Positions 25,131 to 37,300 of a stretch of DNA of 64,000 bases are shown here, piece by piece. The translations under genes and the position numbers were made by a program. The DNA is taken from NCBI RefSeq assembly GCF_900496995.4, contig NC_044012.1, forward strand, positions 24,962,759-25,026,758. Reading direction: 5' to 3'. The stretch comes from Aquila chrysaetos chrysaetos (lineage: Eukaryota > Chordata > Aves > Accipitriformes > Accipitridae). Position 1 is the first letter of the stretch, and every line of letters starts with the position of its first letter. The notes beneath the pieces are model-generated. The model searched no databases. It worked only from the letters and a program-made list of their open reading frames with translations, and was not told the DNA's origin.

Positions 25131-27660
25131 TCAGCTGTGCTGGCGGTGGGGGCAGCTGGCTGCGGTCACTGACTTGGCAGGGTGCGGAAACCAACCCCTG
25201 CAGCGGGGCAAGAGGCATTGTTAGGGGTGTTGTGGATGAAAGCAGATCCCTGAGTCCCAAGCATCCCTTGAGCCCTGAGCATCCTGCCGGCACGGTCCAG
25301 GCAGCCTCGGGATGGGTAGGAGCTCTCTTTTTCCCTGCCAGACACCAGTTTCTAACCCCGGCTTTGATTCCCATGTGCCACATCGGGTTGCTGGTATACA
25401 AGGGAGGTGGGAAAAGTCACTGCAAGCAGGACCTGGGTGCAAGGGAGCTGTTTTCAGGTGGCTCCATCCATCCCGGCTCATCCCTGCATCCCCCCGTCCG
25501 CGCTACCTCCCGGCCTCCGACGTTGCCCGTCCACCCCACCCCTGCCCCACTGCCATTCCCGCTCGGCCCTTGATCTTTCATACCCGTGACCCTGATCTTC
25601 AGGCTGACAGGCTGATGGATGGGCAGTGCCCCAGTGATTTACGACGTCCTTTAATATTTGGCAAAGTGGCCGAAAGCCCCGGGCAGCCAACGGAGCTGGA
25701 TGGGGGGGAGACGGCCGGGAGATTTGTCAACCTTTGAGCCAGGGAGGCGGGGAGGGAGGAAAGTGCCCTGTCTGTCCGCAGTGATTTATACACAATCACC
25801 GTGATTAAATTGGCCTTAGCTAATGATAACTAACTAGTCAGGGGCTGACCTTTCTCTGACAATGGAAGGGGGCCGGGAGCCACGCTGCTGCGGGGTGTCT
25901 AATGGGGATGTTTCTTCAGCCAAGACACCACTCTTTTTTTTAATATCACTTTCTTTTTTTCCCCTTAGAAATGGTTTCCCAGCTGGCCCCGCGTACAGAA
26001 GATGCAGGACTCTGCATCCCTGCGCACCCCAGGGTCTCGCCCCCGCCACACGTCTCCTTTCTGGGCTCCATCAGCTGCGGCTGCATCGGCGTGACCACGG
26101 CCGGGTACCATGGCCCGGGAGGGACCCGAATGCCTGAGCCCATGGTACCAGGACCGGGAGGGCCAAAGCAAGTGGGTCTGATGGTTTTTATCTGGGGAGA
26201 ACTTGAAATATGTTTCCAGTGAGAAATCTCACCCATATCCAAGCTGAACAGGGTCCTGGGGGGCTGCACAGGCGCCCTCAAGCCTGAAATGTCCTGGTTT
26301 TCCAGGGATGCTGTATTGTCTGTCCATCCTTCCTCAGATCCACCCGTCCCTCCCTCCCTCTCTCCACCTCTCTCTATTCTCCTCCATCTCTTTCACTGTT
26401 CATCCCCATCTCCCCACCACACGGTGGAGGGGAACAGCCTAGTGTCTCCCTGCCAAGCCATGGTGGGGGTATATGAAATGATAAAAAATGGCATTTTCAG
26501 CTTTAAAACACTTTTTGCCTCGTCTGCTTGACCTAAATAAAACCCACAACCATTGAAATGAAGCCCCTGACCACCTCCAGGCTCAGGTTTCACTGCTCAG
26601 CTCAGATTTTTCCCATCGGCACTCTTTACACAGGTTTGGTTTTTTGGGTCCCGTTTCAGATGTGTGTGTTGATGTCGCTGCATCCAAAGATTTCCCTGAC
26701 CGGGGGGGACATCGCTGGCTCGCTGCGGCCTGGAGAGACACCAGAGAGATGCGCCGACGACCAGAGTTAAGGGTAAAAGGGAGTAAAATCTTCCAGGAGC
26801 GGGGATGGACGTCTCAGTGCGTGCTGCCCTGGCTGTACTGAGTGGTGCCCCCAGCCGCGTTCACCCTCCCTGCCCCGACGTCTTGACACGCGGATAAAAG
26901 CCGGGCTGAAGGGACGATTTCACGGAGATTAACCTCACGCGCTGCGCTGGGGCTGCCGCTGCCCTTGACACTGGGTCCCCCATGTATCAAAGGTGGATTA
27001 CAGATATATTAGCCCCGCCACTGGTTTTATTAGTGGCGGTTTATCACGTGGAGGGGGTCAGCCAAGGGCAGGGGACGGAGGAGCCCAGTCACCCTCCGGG
27101 GACCCAGAGCATCACAGAGAGGCTTTAATTGAATTTTTGGGAGGAAACCTGGGCTGGGGTCAGTGTTTGCTGCCTGGCCCCGGTGCAGCCCAGCTCCCCA
27201 AGATTTGTAGTGCTGATGGGTGATGCCTGCGGTGCCCATGGCAAGGGAGAAGGGAAGCTTTTGGCCTCATTGCAGGCAGGGCTGCCCCTGTGCACCACCC
27301 CGGGCTGGGTTTAGAGAGATTTGATTCAAAAATAAATCAATCCCCTCTGGGAGGCACTCGGACGGCTTCTGCTGGGGATGGAGATGCCAGTCCTGTCCTG
27401 CCTGGGCGCATCCCTCCTCATCCCACACAAAACCTCCCCTGGGCTGGAGGAATTTGACTCCTTCGACCCAAACAAATGCCTTCGAACCCTGAGCATCCCC
27501 GTGCGGCACCGGGGTACCCAAACCCAAGGGGGTTCAGGTGGATGCTGGGATGCCCGGCATCGATGCAACAAGTCGCATCAAGGAGGTGGGGGCAGGATTT
27601 GAGCATGAAAGAGGTTAAAGTGGGGCAAAGCAGGGGGGAAGAGAAACCTCCTGAACCGGG

Positions 27661-27800
27661 CGTTTTAATGACATTCCATTAAAGCTCCCTTTGGGGCTGG
27701 CGCGGCAGCCATGTGCTCCACATTCTCATGGTAATTATGAGACATCTGTATAGAGGCTCTTTTCTCATCAAAGATGGCTCTCTTCAAAGACACTCCTGGG
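27661..27800. promoter_or_regulatory. Candidate conserved non-coding element
   Basis: AT-rich island inside very GC-rich sequence. It holds a TAATTA at 27732-27737 and a TCF/LEF-like CATCAAAG at 27766-27773. It is not repetitive, and its complexity is that of a functional element rather than a simple repeat. Confidence 0.3.
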
Positions 27801-28589
27801 AAACCCTTCACCTCTGACCCAGGGGGTCACTGCCGAAACAGTGGCTCTATAGTGCGCGTTACTGTAAAGCCCAGTATCCTTTTTCTTCCCCTAACCTGAC
27901 CAGTTCCCGGCTTTTCAGGCACGATTCGTTGAGCTTGAGAGGGTTGCGGCGGGGGGCACCGGTTTCAGAGAAGGGTGTCCCACACACACACCACCACCAC
28001 CAGTGCCAGTCCTGGGTGCCGTCATCGTCATCGCCTGCGCTGACCCCGGGGCGCAGGAGGGAGATCAAAGTAGGATGAAAAGGCATTTAATGAGAGCAGA
28101 CAGGGCTGAGGGTTTCCTGTCCCCTCACTGGGGAAGGGATGGCCTCCGCCCCCCACAGTGTCACCCATCACCGCTCTCTGCCTGGTGCACCCCACCCGGG
28201 AAGTGCCAGGTCCCAGGGAGTGATTTTTGGTGATTGCCACAAAAAACCCCACCATCCTCCATGCTGCGGAGGTGATGGGGACGTGCCTGAGGTCCCCCCC
28301 AGCCACAAAACATGGGCACTTCATCACCATGAGGGTGCTCGATGTCCCCACATCCCCTGGGGATGGAGACCACCTTGTCCCATGGGGATGTTTCCAGCAG
28401 AGCCGGCATTGCCGTCCCATCCACGGCACCGGCATCACTGTCCCATCCATGCCACCGGTGACCCTGATGTCCCACCTCCCCAGCTGGGCGACGACGGCCT
28501 TGGGACGAAGGCGACGGATGCCTGGCAGGTCCCTTGGTGCCGGCATGGGCGGCTCCATCACGCCAGCACAGCACTGGCGAATGCTCCCC

Positions 28590-28740
28590 ACGGCCCTTTC
28601 CAATAAGCGGCAAATGATTCTTCGTCCTGTCGCTCCCCGGCAGCAATAAACCTTAATCACAATGAAGTCATTTGATTTCCACGTCCTGTAATCGTGCGGC
28701 GATTTGGCATTAATTAACGAGTGCTTACGGGAAGGGTCAG
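28590..28740. promoter_or_regulatory. Candidate conserved non-coding element
   Basis: Unique-looking island with CCAATAA, AATCACAAT and TTAATTAA (28710-28717) words, flanked on both sides by C/G-rich repeat-like sequence. No coding frame. The call rests on composition and motifs only. Confidence 0.3.
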
Positions 28741-29189
28741 CTGCCGGAGTTAGCACTGCGCTTTTCCAGAAGATGGATTACCTCCGGAGCATCCATGGGG
28801 ACACGCCGGTGCCGGGGGACATCCTGTCCTGTGCCAGGAGTGGGGTCCCGAGGGCACGTTGAGCCTAACGAAGCACCCGGCTAGTGAGGGAGGGGACATG
28901 GGTGCTGTGGGACCTCTCATTTTTCACTCCCACCCCCCTTTCTCCAGCCCGTATTGGTCTTCTGGGCAGGGCTGGTGGGGAAACTGAGGCACAGAGGGAG
29001 ACAGGCAGAGAGGTGGGAAGGGGCAATTTCTTCACCGCAGCAGAAACGGACGGGCCATCCTGGCATGGGGGGGTCCGGGGCTCTTTGGGGCTGGGGGTGC
29101 TGGACCATGGTGTTGACTCAACAGGGAATTAAGCTCGTTAGAAACTTCCTGGGGCCCAGTGGGGGAGAGACCCCAGGGCAGGAGGTCCC

Positions 29190-29207
29190 GGGGGGGGGGG
29201 GGGGGGG
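29190..29207 (+). repeat. Poly-G run (18 G)
   Basis: Uninterrupted G homopolymer within G-rich sequence. It could form a G-quadruplex. Its length in any assembly should be treated as uncertain. Confidence 0.9.
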
Positions 29208-29832
29208 TTATTCACCCCAGCACCGGGGGATTATCGCCCCTGGGGTTGTTTGGTAGTGATGGGGTTGTGTCCAGGTGGATTCTCTACTGTCTAATACAAG
29301 GGTTGAGTCCCCCCTGATGGCCTGTCCCAAGGCCACCACTGTCCCCCCTCCCCGCTGACCCCCGACTGCAGCCTACCCCAGCCACCCTTCCCCTCGCAGC
29401 CCTCGCGCCTTTGCCGCTGTCAGCTGAGCCTTGCCAGCATGCCGCCGACACAGGATTCTTCCCTTTGTGTTGGCATCTTCTTCGCCAGAGACTTCCCCGA
29501 GTCTGCTGCTCCCTCATTCGCAGCTTGGCATTGAACCCTTATTATTCTCTTGTCAATTTGATTTTTTCCCAAAGTCTTCATATTTTGCAGAGGCCTGGGA
29601 ACACCCCCCCATGCAATTACACCCCCCAGATCCTCCACCAGCACCAGAGCCCACCACAAAAAAACAGCCATTCCCCGCCGAGCGGGTTCAGAGCTGCCGG
29701 TGATTTACCAGGGCTCGGAGTGGTGCGTGCCTCAGTTTTCCCAGTGGGGCAGGATGGGGTCCCCCTCTTCTGCACCCCAAGGGGCTGGTTGTGACGTGAC
29801 ATGGCTGTGTTGCGGGGTGGAGAGAGGGACAG

Positions 29833-30212
29833 GAATGGGGATGGGTTTAGGGTGAGGATGGGGATGAAGATGAAGATGGAGATGGGGATGGGGTTGGGGA
29901 TGGAATGGGAATGGGGAAGTGCTGAGGATAAGGATGAGAATTCAGGATAGGGAGAAGGATGAGGCTAGGGGTGAGGATGAGATTGGGGAAAGGGTGAAGA
30001 TGATTTAGATAAGGATGGGGTTGGGAAAAGGGTCAGGAATGGGAATGGGATTGGAGTGAGGATGGAGATGGGGATGGGCAGGGACAGCAACAGGGATGGA
30101 GTTGAAAATGGGGACAAGGATGAAGGTGGAGATGGGATGGGGACAAGGATGTGGATGGGAATCGGAATGGGAAAGCGTTGAGGATGAGAATAAGGATGGG
30201 GACGGGACAGGA
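29833..30212 (+). repeat. GGGGAT/GAAGAT hexamer-based minisatellite
   Basis: About 380 bases built from gatggggatg and gatgaagatg variants in the same phase, strongly purine-biased on the plus strand. Confidence 0.85.
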
Positions 30213-30699
30213 TCGGGGATGGGAGCAGCTGGCCTGGGCAGCCCCATGCAGCGCCCAGAGGGAGCAGGGGAAGGAGTTGCGCGGGGGCACTGCAAGCCCT
30301 CCTCAGGCGGAGGGTCCAGAGGGGACAGACCCTCTCCCAGAGCTTGGCAGGGCCGGGGGGAGACTGGGTCTGGATCCGGACAGCAGAGTGGGGCAGGGGA
30401 CAGGCAGAGGGACACCAGCAAGGGGTGCGGGTGCCCCAGGTAATGCTCAGGCGGGTGCTGCCGGCCCTGGCGAGCACTGCTGCCCATCTGCTGCCCGCGT
30501 GCTGCCTGATAAATCCTCCCATCGTATATAAGCCACCCCAGCGCCAGGTTGCCAGATTTTGTCTGGTGCCTTAATGTCAGGACTGTAAATTAGCTCCCGG
30601 CACCGAGGCGACCTTGAGGAGTTCTCTGCAGGGTTTAGCGTTGGGGGGGAGTGGAGCTGGGGGCGGGGGGAGGACACATGTGGGTGCTCCATGCCCAGC

Positions 30700-30718
30700 T
30701 GTGCCTCAGTTTCCCCAG
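30700..30718 (+). repeat. MIR-like core motif
   Basis: Reads ctgtgcctcagtttcccca, identical over 19 bases to the copy at 16192-16210. Confidence 0.4.
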
Positions 30719-31195
30719 TGCAGGGAGGGATGCTGCTGTGCTGGTGGAGGTTAGTGCACTCTGAACTTGAACCTGTGGGCTGCTGCAGCCCCAGGTCCTG
30801 CCAGAGCCCCCATCACCACTGCAATCCCCCAAAATCTGTGGGGACGATCACCTCCATGTTGGCATTAGGAATGACAGCTCTGGGAGCCGGTGTGGCCGCT
30901 ACCAACCCTCAGGTCCCCAAAAGACCCCTGATCCCAGCAGATCCCAAGCATCCTTTGGGATCCCAAGGAGATGGGGACTGGAGAAGGCCCATCCATAACC
31001 CCCGGGAGCAGCTTCATGCAGGGCCCACGGCTGGCCCCACAGCCCGGGAAGGGGTCACAGCCACAGTCAAATCCTCCTGGTGGGGATGTCTGCTCTGACC
31101 CTCCTCCAGCTTGCAATGGGTGCAGGAGCCAGGGCAGCACCTTTGCTTAGCTTCTACCTACTGACTGCAAAGCTACCTCCCAATTATCGATTACC

Positions 31196-31462
31196 TCCCC
31201 AGCACCGCCACACACTTGTGCATGTACATACACACAGGTGCTTGCATGCATACCCAGGTACATAGGCAGACGTGCATGCACACGCACACATGTATATGCA
31301 CCTTCATGAATGCATATACATGTACACATGCATACACATACATGCATGCACATATATGCACATTCAGGCACGCACTTATGTGCACACACAGATGTACACA
31401 TGCATATGTGCACGCACATACATTCATGCACATGCACATGTATGCACATTCAGGTGTGCACA
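31196..31462 (+). repeat. Alternating CA/TG-rich repeat (TGCACA, CATGCA)
   Basis: About 265 bases of imperfect alternating purine-pyrimidine sequence such as catacacatacatgcatgc. Such tracts can adopt Z-DNA and are prone to slippage. It forces meaningless Met/His/Cys/Thr-rich frames on both strands. Confidence 0.9.
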
Positions 31463-31954
31463 CACTGCACTGGGCTCGCTTGCAGTGCAAATCCCACTGT
31501 GAACTGGGCAAGCACCCCAGTGGGTGCTGGGTGGCCATATCCTGTGCACCCCCACCCCTTTCCCATCCTCTTTTGGGGCTCTCCTTGCCCTTCCCAGGAC
31601 TAACCAGCCCTGGGGTGGGGAAGGACCCCCCCACATCATCATCCCAGCACATCCCAGGGCTGGGATGTTTGGCCATCGCTCGCCCAACTGCCGGCGCTGA
31701 GCTCATGACAGCCAAACAGCTACTTAATCGATCGATTGAGACATTTATCTGCCCCCCCCCCCCCCATTGCTGTTGGATCATCTCCAGGTCGTTAAAATTA
31801 GAAGCCGTCAGAGCAGCGATGGCCGCGCTGGGAGGGGGAAGCACGGCGGGAAGAGGGGGTGCAGGTGCAGGTGTCTGAGCGAGGAGCATCGAGGATGGTG
31901 GCGTGGGTTGGTGGGATGAGGGCTGGAGGGTGCACCTTGATGTTAGGTGCCTGC

Positions 31955-32140
31955 ACAGGGATGTAGGACGGATGGGGACAGCAGCAGCTGCACCAGGAAT
32001 GGGGTTGGAGGGAGCAGAAATGGTGTTGGATGGACCAGAAGCAGCATCAGATGCACCAGGGATGGGGTTGGAGGCACCAGAGATGGGGCTGGAGGCATCA
32101 GATGCACCAGGGATGAGGTTGGAAGCACACACAGGGACGC
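31955..32140 (+). repeat. Short minisatellite (gcaccagggatggggttggag)
   Basis: Roughly 24-base imperfect units of the type caccagggatggggttgg repeated several times. Confidence 0.7.
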
Positions 32141-32989
32141 AGCAGGGAGGGATGCAGCCGGGCCGCTGCTTGTCCCCCCACCAGCTCCCTCTCGGGCAGA
32201 CCCAGCCAGCCGTGAGCAACTCCAAACCGGGGGAAAAAGAAGGATAAATCCCATCCCTGTGGCAGCAAAAGGCTGGCAGGTTGTAACTAGCCCTGGGGAC
32301 AACCCGCCAGGGGGTGGTGGCACCACAGGGACAACCTGGGAGCTCCCAGGGCAGGGGGGGGTAAATGCTGCTTTTTCCCTCATTTATTTGCCCCTTGGAA
32401 TCAAATAAAGGCTTTTTAAGTGCTTCAACTGATATATTTTAATTTTATACCCCGGGTCACCCCCTAAGGTGACAGTTTGGGGCCAGAGGGACATGAAGTT
32501 TCCCTGGGCTGACACAGAGGGGCCAGACTTGCTGCTTTTAGCTGCAACTCGACAGGGAAAAGGGAATTAAAATGGGAACACAAGGCAGGAATTTTATATT
32601 TTCCCTGGACATATTCTCCACTATTAAGAAAAGAAAAGAAGGAATAACATAAAAAAGAAAGACTGCAGCTTGACGGCTGTGCCAACCCCCCACGCTGCTC
32701 CAGCAGCACTCAAAAATTTTAATTTTTTTTTTTTTTTTTTTTTGTTATTATTTTTAATTCTCCCCCCGCCAGCTTGGCTTCTTAGCTCTGATTGACTGTG
32801 ACTGACAGCTCTGCCCATCATTTTCAACGGGAGTCACTGCTGGATTTGCAGCTCCCACTCCCTTTATCAATATAATCGGGATTTTTATAAGGAATCTGCA
32901 TCCGTCCAGGAGGGTTTAAGCCCCCCCTCCCCTGGGGGGTCCCAGCGCTCCCCCCCAGGACAATAACTTTTCCTCGTGGCCTTTTCCAG

Positions 32990-33155
32990 CTTGTCCTTGA
33001 ATTAAGGCCTCGTGTCCCGCTTGGTGTTTATTTAAAATATTCCCAGTGGAGGTTATTTATAGGGGGGTGAAATGGCGCTGGGCTCGTGCCGCTGCTTTGA
33101 AAAGGCCATTTCTGACTTTTCTTTAATGGGCTGTTAAAAATGTGCAATAAAACAG
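32990..33155. promoter_or_regulatory. Candidate conserved non-coding element
   Basis: AT-rich island with TGTTTATTTAAAATATTCCC and TTTAATGGGC words between GC-rich blocks. No coding frame. Low-confidence call on composition. Confidence 0.25.
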
Positions 33156-33214
33156 CCCTCCCCCTCCCCCCCCCAGGCTGGGAGCTGAGGGGGACCCAGC
33201 CTCTGCCACTGGGC

Positions 33215-33650
33215 CATACAGGGATCAGACTGGGGGGCACACTGGGATCAGACTGGGAGGGGAGGGCTACTGGGCGGTCATACTGGGGTGATGGTGGGAC
33301 CATACTGGGATCAAAGTGGTGGAGCATACTGGGATGCTACTGGGACCATACAGGGCTCAGATTGGGGCACATACTGGCATGAGACTGGTATCAGACTGGG
33401 GAGCATACTGGGATGATACTGGGATCAGACTGGGAGGGCATACAGGGATGAGACTGAAGCTGCACACCAGGATAAACCTGGGGGCCACAGTGGGATCTGA
33501 CTGAGGCTGCACTGGGCTTTCACTGAGGGCTCATACTGGTGGGAGCAGGAGAGGCTCATACTGGGAGTGCACAGGGACCACACTGGGGGTGGATGGGGCT
33601 TAACTGGGATGAGCCTGGGACCACCCCATGCCCATACTGGGAGAGGACGG
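33215..33650 (+). repeat. Minisatellite (catactgggatcagactggga)
   Basis: About 430 bases made of cat-actggga and cag-actggga words in units of roughly 10-20 bases. It ends shortly before the 3' end of NR2F5. Confidence 0.85.
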
Positions 33651-33901
33651 AGCCCACTGGGCTCAGCCGCTGCCACTTTTCCTTCTAATCCCAATTGCAG
33701 CCAAAAAAGATTAAAAAAAAAAAAGGTGTGGAATTTGTCAAATTCCATTTTTTTTAAAGAAGATAAATAAAAACCCAGCCCATGAGCAGCAGGGAGGAAG
33801 CACACAGCTAATAAAGAAAAAAAACCACTGAATAAAAAAAATTAATAATAATATACATTTGCCTTGCCCACTGGAGGGAATGAGGATATAATATAGGCTT
33901 T

Positions 33902-33912
33902 TATTTTATTTT
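33902..33912 (-). terminator. NR2F5: Two overlapping AATAAA signals for NR2F5
   Basis: On the minus strand AAAATAAAATAAAAGCC gives two overlapping AATAAA hexamers about 425 bases past the NR2F5 stop, so a short 3' UTR is predicted. Confidence 0.6.
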
Positions 33913-34334
33913 CTCTTTATAAATAGTCCCCCCTCTCCCTGTGCCCCGCAGGGGGAGGTGCCAGCTGGGGGCTGCTTCCCCCTAGCACTCACAGTTTGGC
34001 GCCCCAAAAACCTGCTTTTCTCCCTTAAATAGCGGGGGAAAAAAAAAAAATCCCCCCCCAGCAGCATCCCTGTCCCTGGGTCCCCATTGTTGGGGTCACT
34101 AACCTCGGTGTCCCCATCTTTGGAGTCCCCTCCTTGGGGGCCAATCCTTGGGGGTCCCCATCTTTGGGACCCCATCCTTGGGGTCCCCATCCTTCATGTC
34201 CCGCTCTTTGGGGTCCCATCATTGGGATCCCATCTTTGGCATCCCATCCTTGGAGTCCCAACCTTGGGATCCCTGTCCTTGGTGTCCCCATCTTTGGGGT
34301 CTCCTCCTTGGGGTCCCCATCCCGGGACAGGGTG
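33913..34334 (-). other. NR2F5: Probable NR2F5 3' UTR
   Basis: Lies between the stop and the AATAAA pair. Much of it (34080-34330) is a minisatellite with ttggggtccccatc-type units of about 18 bases, so the mature mRNA would carry a G/C-rich repetitive 3' UTR. Confidence 0.5.
34080..34330 (+). repeat. Minisatellite in NR2F5 3' UTR
   Basis: Imperfect units of about 18 bases, ggggtccccatcctt and variants, repeated about 14 times right up to the stop codon. Confidence 0.85.
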
Positions 34335-37300
34335 TCACTGCATGGGGCCGTAGGGCCAGTTGATGGTGGCACCGGCAAGCAGCATGTCGCGGATGAGGGT
34401 CTCGATGGGGGTCTTGCCGACCAGGCGGCTGAAGAAGAGCTGCTGGATGCCAGGGGCGGAGACGCTGCGGAGGGCAGGCAGGCGCAGGAGCAGGCGCCCG
34501 AACCGGCTGGGCTGGCTGGGGTGCTGCCGCCGCACGTGCTCCTCCAGTGCGCACTGCGACTTCTCCTGCAGGCCGGCCACCTGCCCCGGGTCTGACAGCC
34601 CCACTGCGTCTGCCCGGAGGGCAAGGGGAAACTGAGGCATGGCCCCGCCCCGGCGGAGACCCTGCCCCTTTAGCTCCACCCATTATTTCCCAGCCCATTC
34701 GTTCCCTTGACACCCAGACCTGCCCCATCAAGCCCGCCCCCTTAGGCTTACCCCATTGGAGCCCCACCCCATTAAGCCCCACCCTAAGACACACCCCATT
34801 AAACTCCACCCAAAGCCGACCCCACTTAGCCCCACCCAGTCATTCCCAGCCCATTCATTCCCTGCACACCCATTGATGCCCACCCCCTTGCAACCCCACC
34901 CCATTAAGCCCCACGCCATTGGAACCCCACCCCCCTTGGAACCCCTACCTCACTAAGCCCCCCTTCATTTAGCCACACCCCATTCAGCCACACCCCATTT
35001 AGCCACACCCAGCCATCCCCAGCCCATTCATTCCCTGCCCACTCATTGACACCCACCCCATTGAAACGCCACCCCATTGGACACCCCCCACCCCAATAAG
35101 CCCCACCCACGACACCACCCCCTTAAGCCCCTCCCCCCCTTGCAGCCCCGCCCCTCCTCACCAGGGGAGAAGAGGGCCACGGCCTTGAGGCAGGCGTACT
35201 CGGCGGCGTCGACGCGCAGCGCCTTCAGCTTCTCCACCTGCTCCTGGAAGAGGCGGATGTGATCCATGAAAGCCACCACGCGGTCGGCAGCCATCGGAGC
35301 GGCGTGGAGGCCAGCGGCGGCCAACAACGGGGCGGCGTGCAATGGTAAAGCCGACTGCGCCGCGTTCAACACGAAGAGCTCGCTCCAACCCAACCGGAGC
35401 AAAGCGACTTGATCGGAAAGTTGCAAATCCGGGAAGAAAGGGATGCCCTTGGCCCATTCGATGGCACTGAAGAGGAGGCGAGCGGCCAGCTCGCAGATGC
35501 TCTCGATGCCGACCACACCGCTGGGTTGCAGGCACTGGGAGCCGTAGCGAGCCGGGGGGTACGGTTCCGCGCGGAGCAGCAAGGAGATGAAGCCGCTTAA
35601 ATAGCCGTGACCGCCATAGGGATCCCCGGGGACCATGGGATATTGGCCGGGACTGCTCGGGGCATGCGCCATGCGGCCTCGCTGCACGGCTGCGGAGGGG
35701 AGCAGGAGGTCAGCACCCCAACCCACCCCCCCCAGCGCCATCACCCCTGTGTGTTGGCCAACACCCCCCCCACCATTCCCCAGGGATTAAATACACAGGC
35801 TGGGGTGGAGGGTGGCTGTTAGAGGGTCCCCAGGGGATGGTGTGCCCCCCACCCATGTTAGAGGGGGGACATGCCACCCGGGATGGGGACAAATTTACCA
35901 CTACCCCCCCCGGTGACCCCCCAGTGCAACGCACTGGGGCTCGCCTGTCTACCAGCTCCCACCTGGCTTTTCACAGGCACACTGAATTTGTCGTATCCCC
36001 CCCATGCAAACATTTGGGGTCACCCCCTTCTTGCAAGGGGACGGTGCTAATGAGGGTCCCCAAGGACATGCTGGGGGGGAGGGGACAGGAGCTCCCCTCT
36101 GGGTCCCACCCCTGGGGTTTTTTACACTTTGGCCTTAAAAAACTCCAAATTGGTGTGTGTTTGGTTTTTTTTTTTCTCTTGGTGATGCTGTGCAGTGGGG
36201 GGGGGGGTCCAGCCTCCTCCTCCCCAGTGCCCCCAGCTCACCGGCCCCCACCCCCAGCATCGCCGCCCCCCGTGGCGAGGGCAGGCTCTGAGCCAGGCTT
36301 AGCCTAATGCAGCGTGACAGTCCCAAGTGTCAGCCAGCGGTCGGGATCGGGGGCCGTGGGAACGGGGGTCCGCAGGGAATGGGTGTCCTTCAGGATTGGG
36401 GGGGTCCCCCAGGATCGGGGGTGCTGGGAGCCTCCTCCTGCTCTCACCCAGCCCTGGGGGTGCAGCGTGTGGCCCCAGCTCCCCCCAAACCCTCCCTCTG
36501 CTCAGCATCGCCCCAGGAGCATTTGCCAGGTGTGGCCCCCTCCTCGCCACCCACACCCCCTCTCTTTGCACCACGAACCTCCAAACCTCCTTTGCAACAC
36601 TACAACCCCTCCGTTTGAAAGACCACTAACTCCTCCCTTTGCATCACCCCAGACCCCCTTTTCATCACCATGTACCCCCAAACCCTCTTTGTTCCTCCAT
36701 GAACCCAAACCCACTTTGCATCACCACGACCCTCCCTTTGCATCACCACGACCCCCCCCCAACCCCTTTTTTCCTCCTTTTTGGGCAAAACAATTCCTTC
36801 AACCCACTGGTGTGTCCTGGAAGGAAACGAGCTTTTTTTAGCCCAAAAAAAGACACGGGAGCAGCCGTGGATGGCTTCCCCCCCCCGGCTCCATCCGCTC
36901 CCTGGCTCACCCCACCTCTGACCGGGCCAGATCCAGGAGCTGAACAAGCCGATAACCCCGAACACCCGCTCCCTTGGCCCCGCCGCAGGATCAGGCCTCA
37001 CGTTCCCCGTGTCTCATCCCGGATGATTTTGGGGAAACCAAAATTTAATCCACCTTTCCCAGCTAAATCCTGCTCCCAGTGTTTGCACCCCCAGCATCCT
37101 TAGGGAATAAATTCAGCCCAAAGCAGTGCTCGGCTCCTGAGCTGCTGGTTTCAACGCTGGCTTCGGTGCTGGATTCAGTGCTGGTTCCCAGCTAGGAAGG
37201 CCAGGATAAGGAGCATCACAAGGAGCACGAGCCGGCGGGTTTGGGACACCCCAATTTGAGCTGGAGCATCCCTGCTCTGGCACGGCCAGCAATGCCATGA

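Larger units (their letters stand above)
23700..33890. other. GC-rich spacer between HJV and NR2F5, no gene seen
   Basis: No coding exon is recognised. The stretch alternates minisatellites (about 29.8-30.2, 31.2-31.5, 31.95-32.15 and 33.2-33.65 kb) and G/C homopolymers with discrete AT-rich islands carrying TAATTA-type motifs (about 24.75-24.89, 25.77-25.87, 27.66-27.80, 28.59-28.74 and 32.99-33.15 kb). Confidence 0.5.

Noticed and set aside
31191-32225. Met/His/Cys/Thr-rich open frames on both strands
   Set aside because: They come from the alternating TGCACA repeat, with no protein family resemblance.
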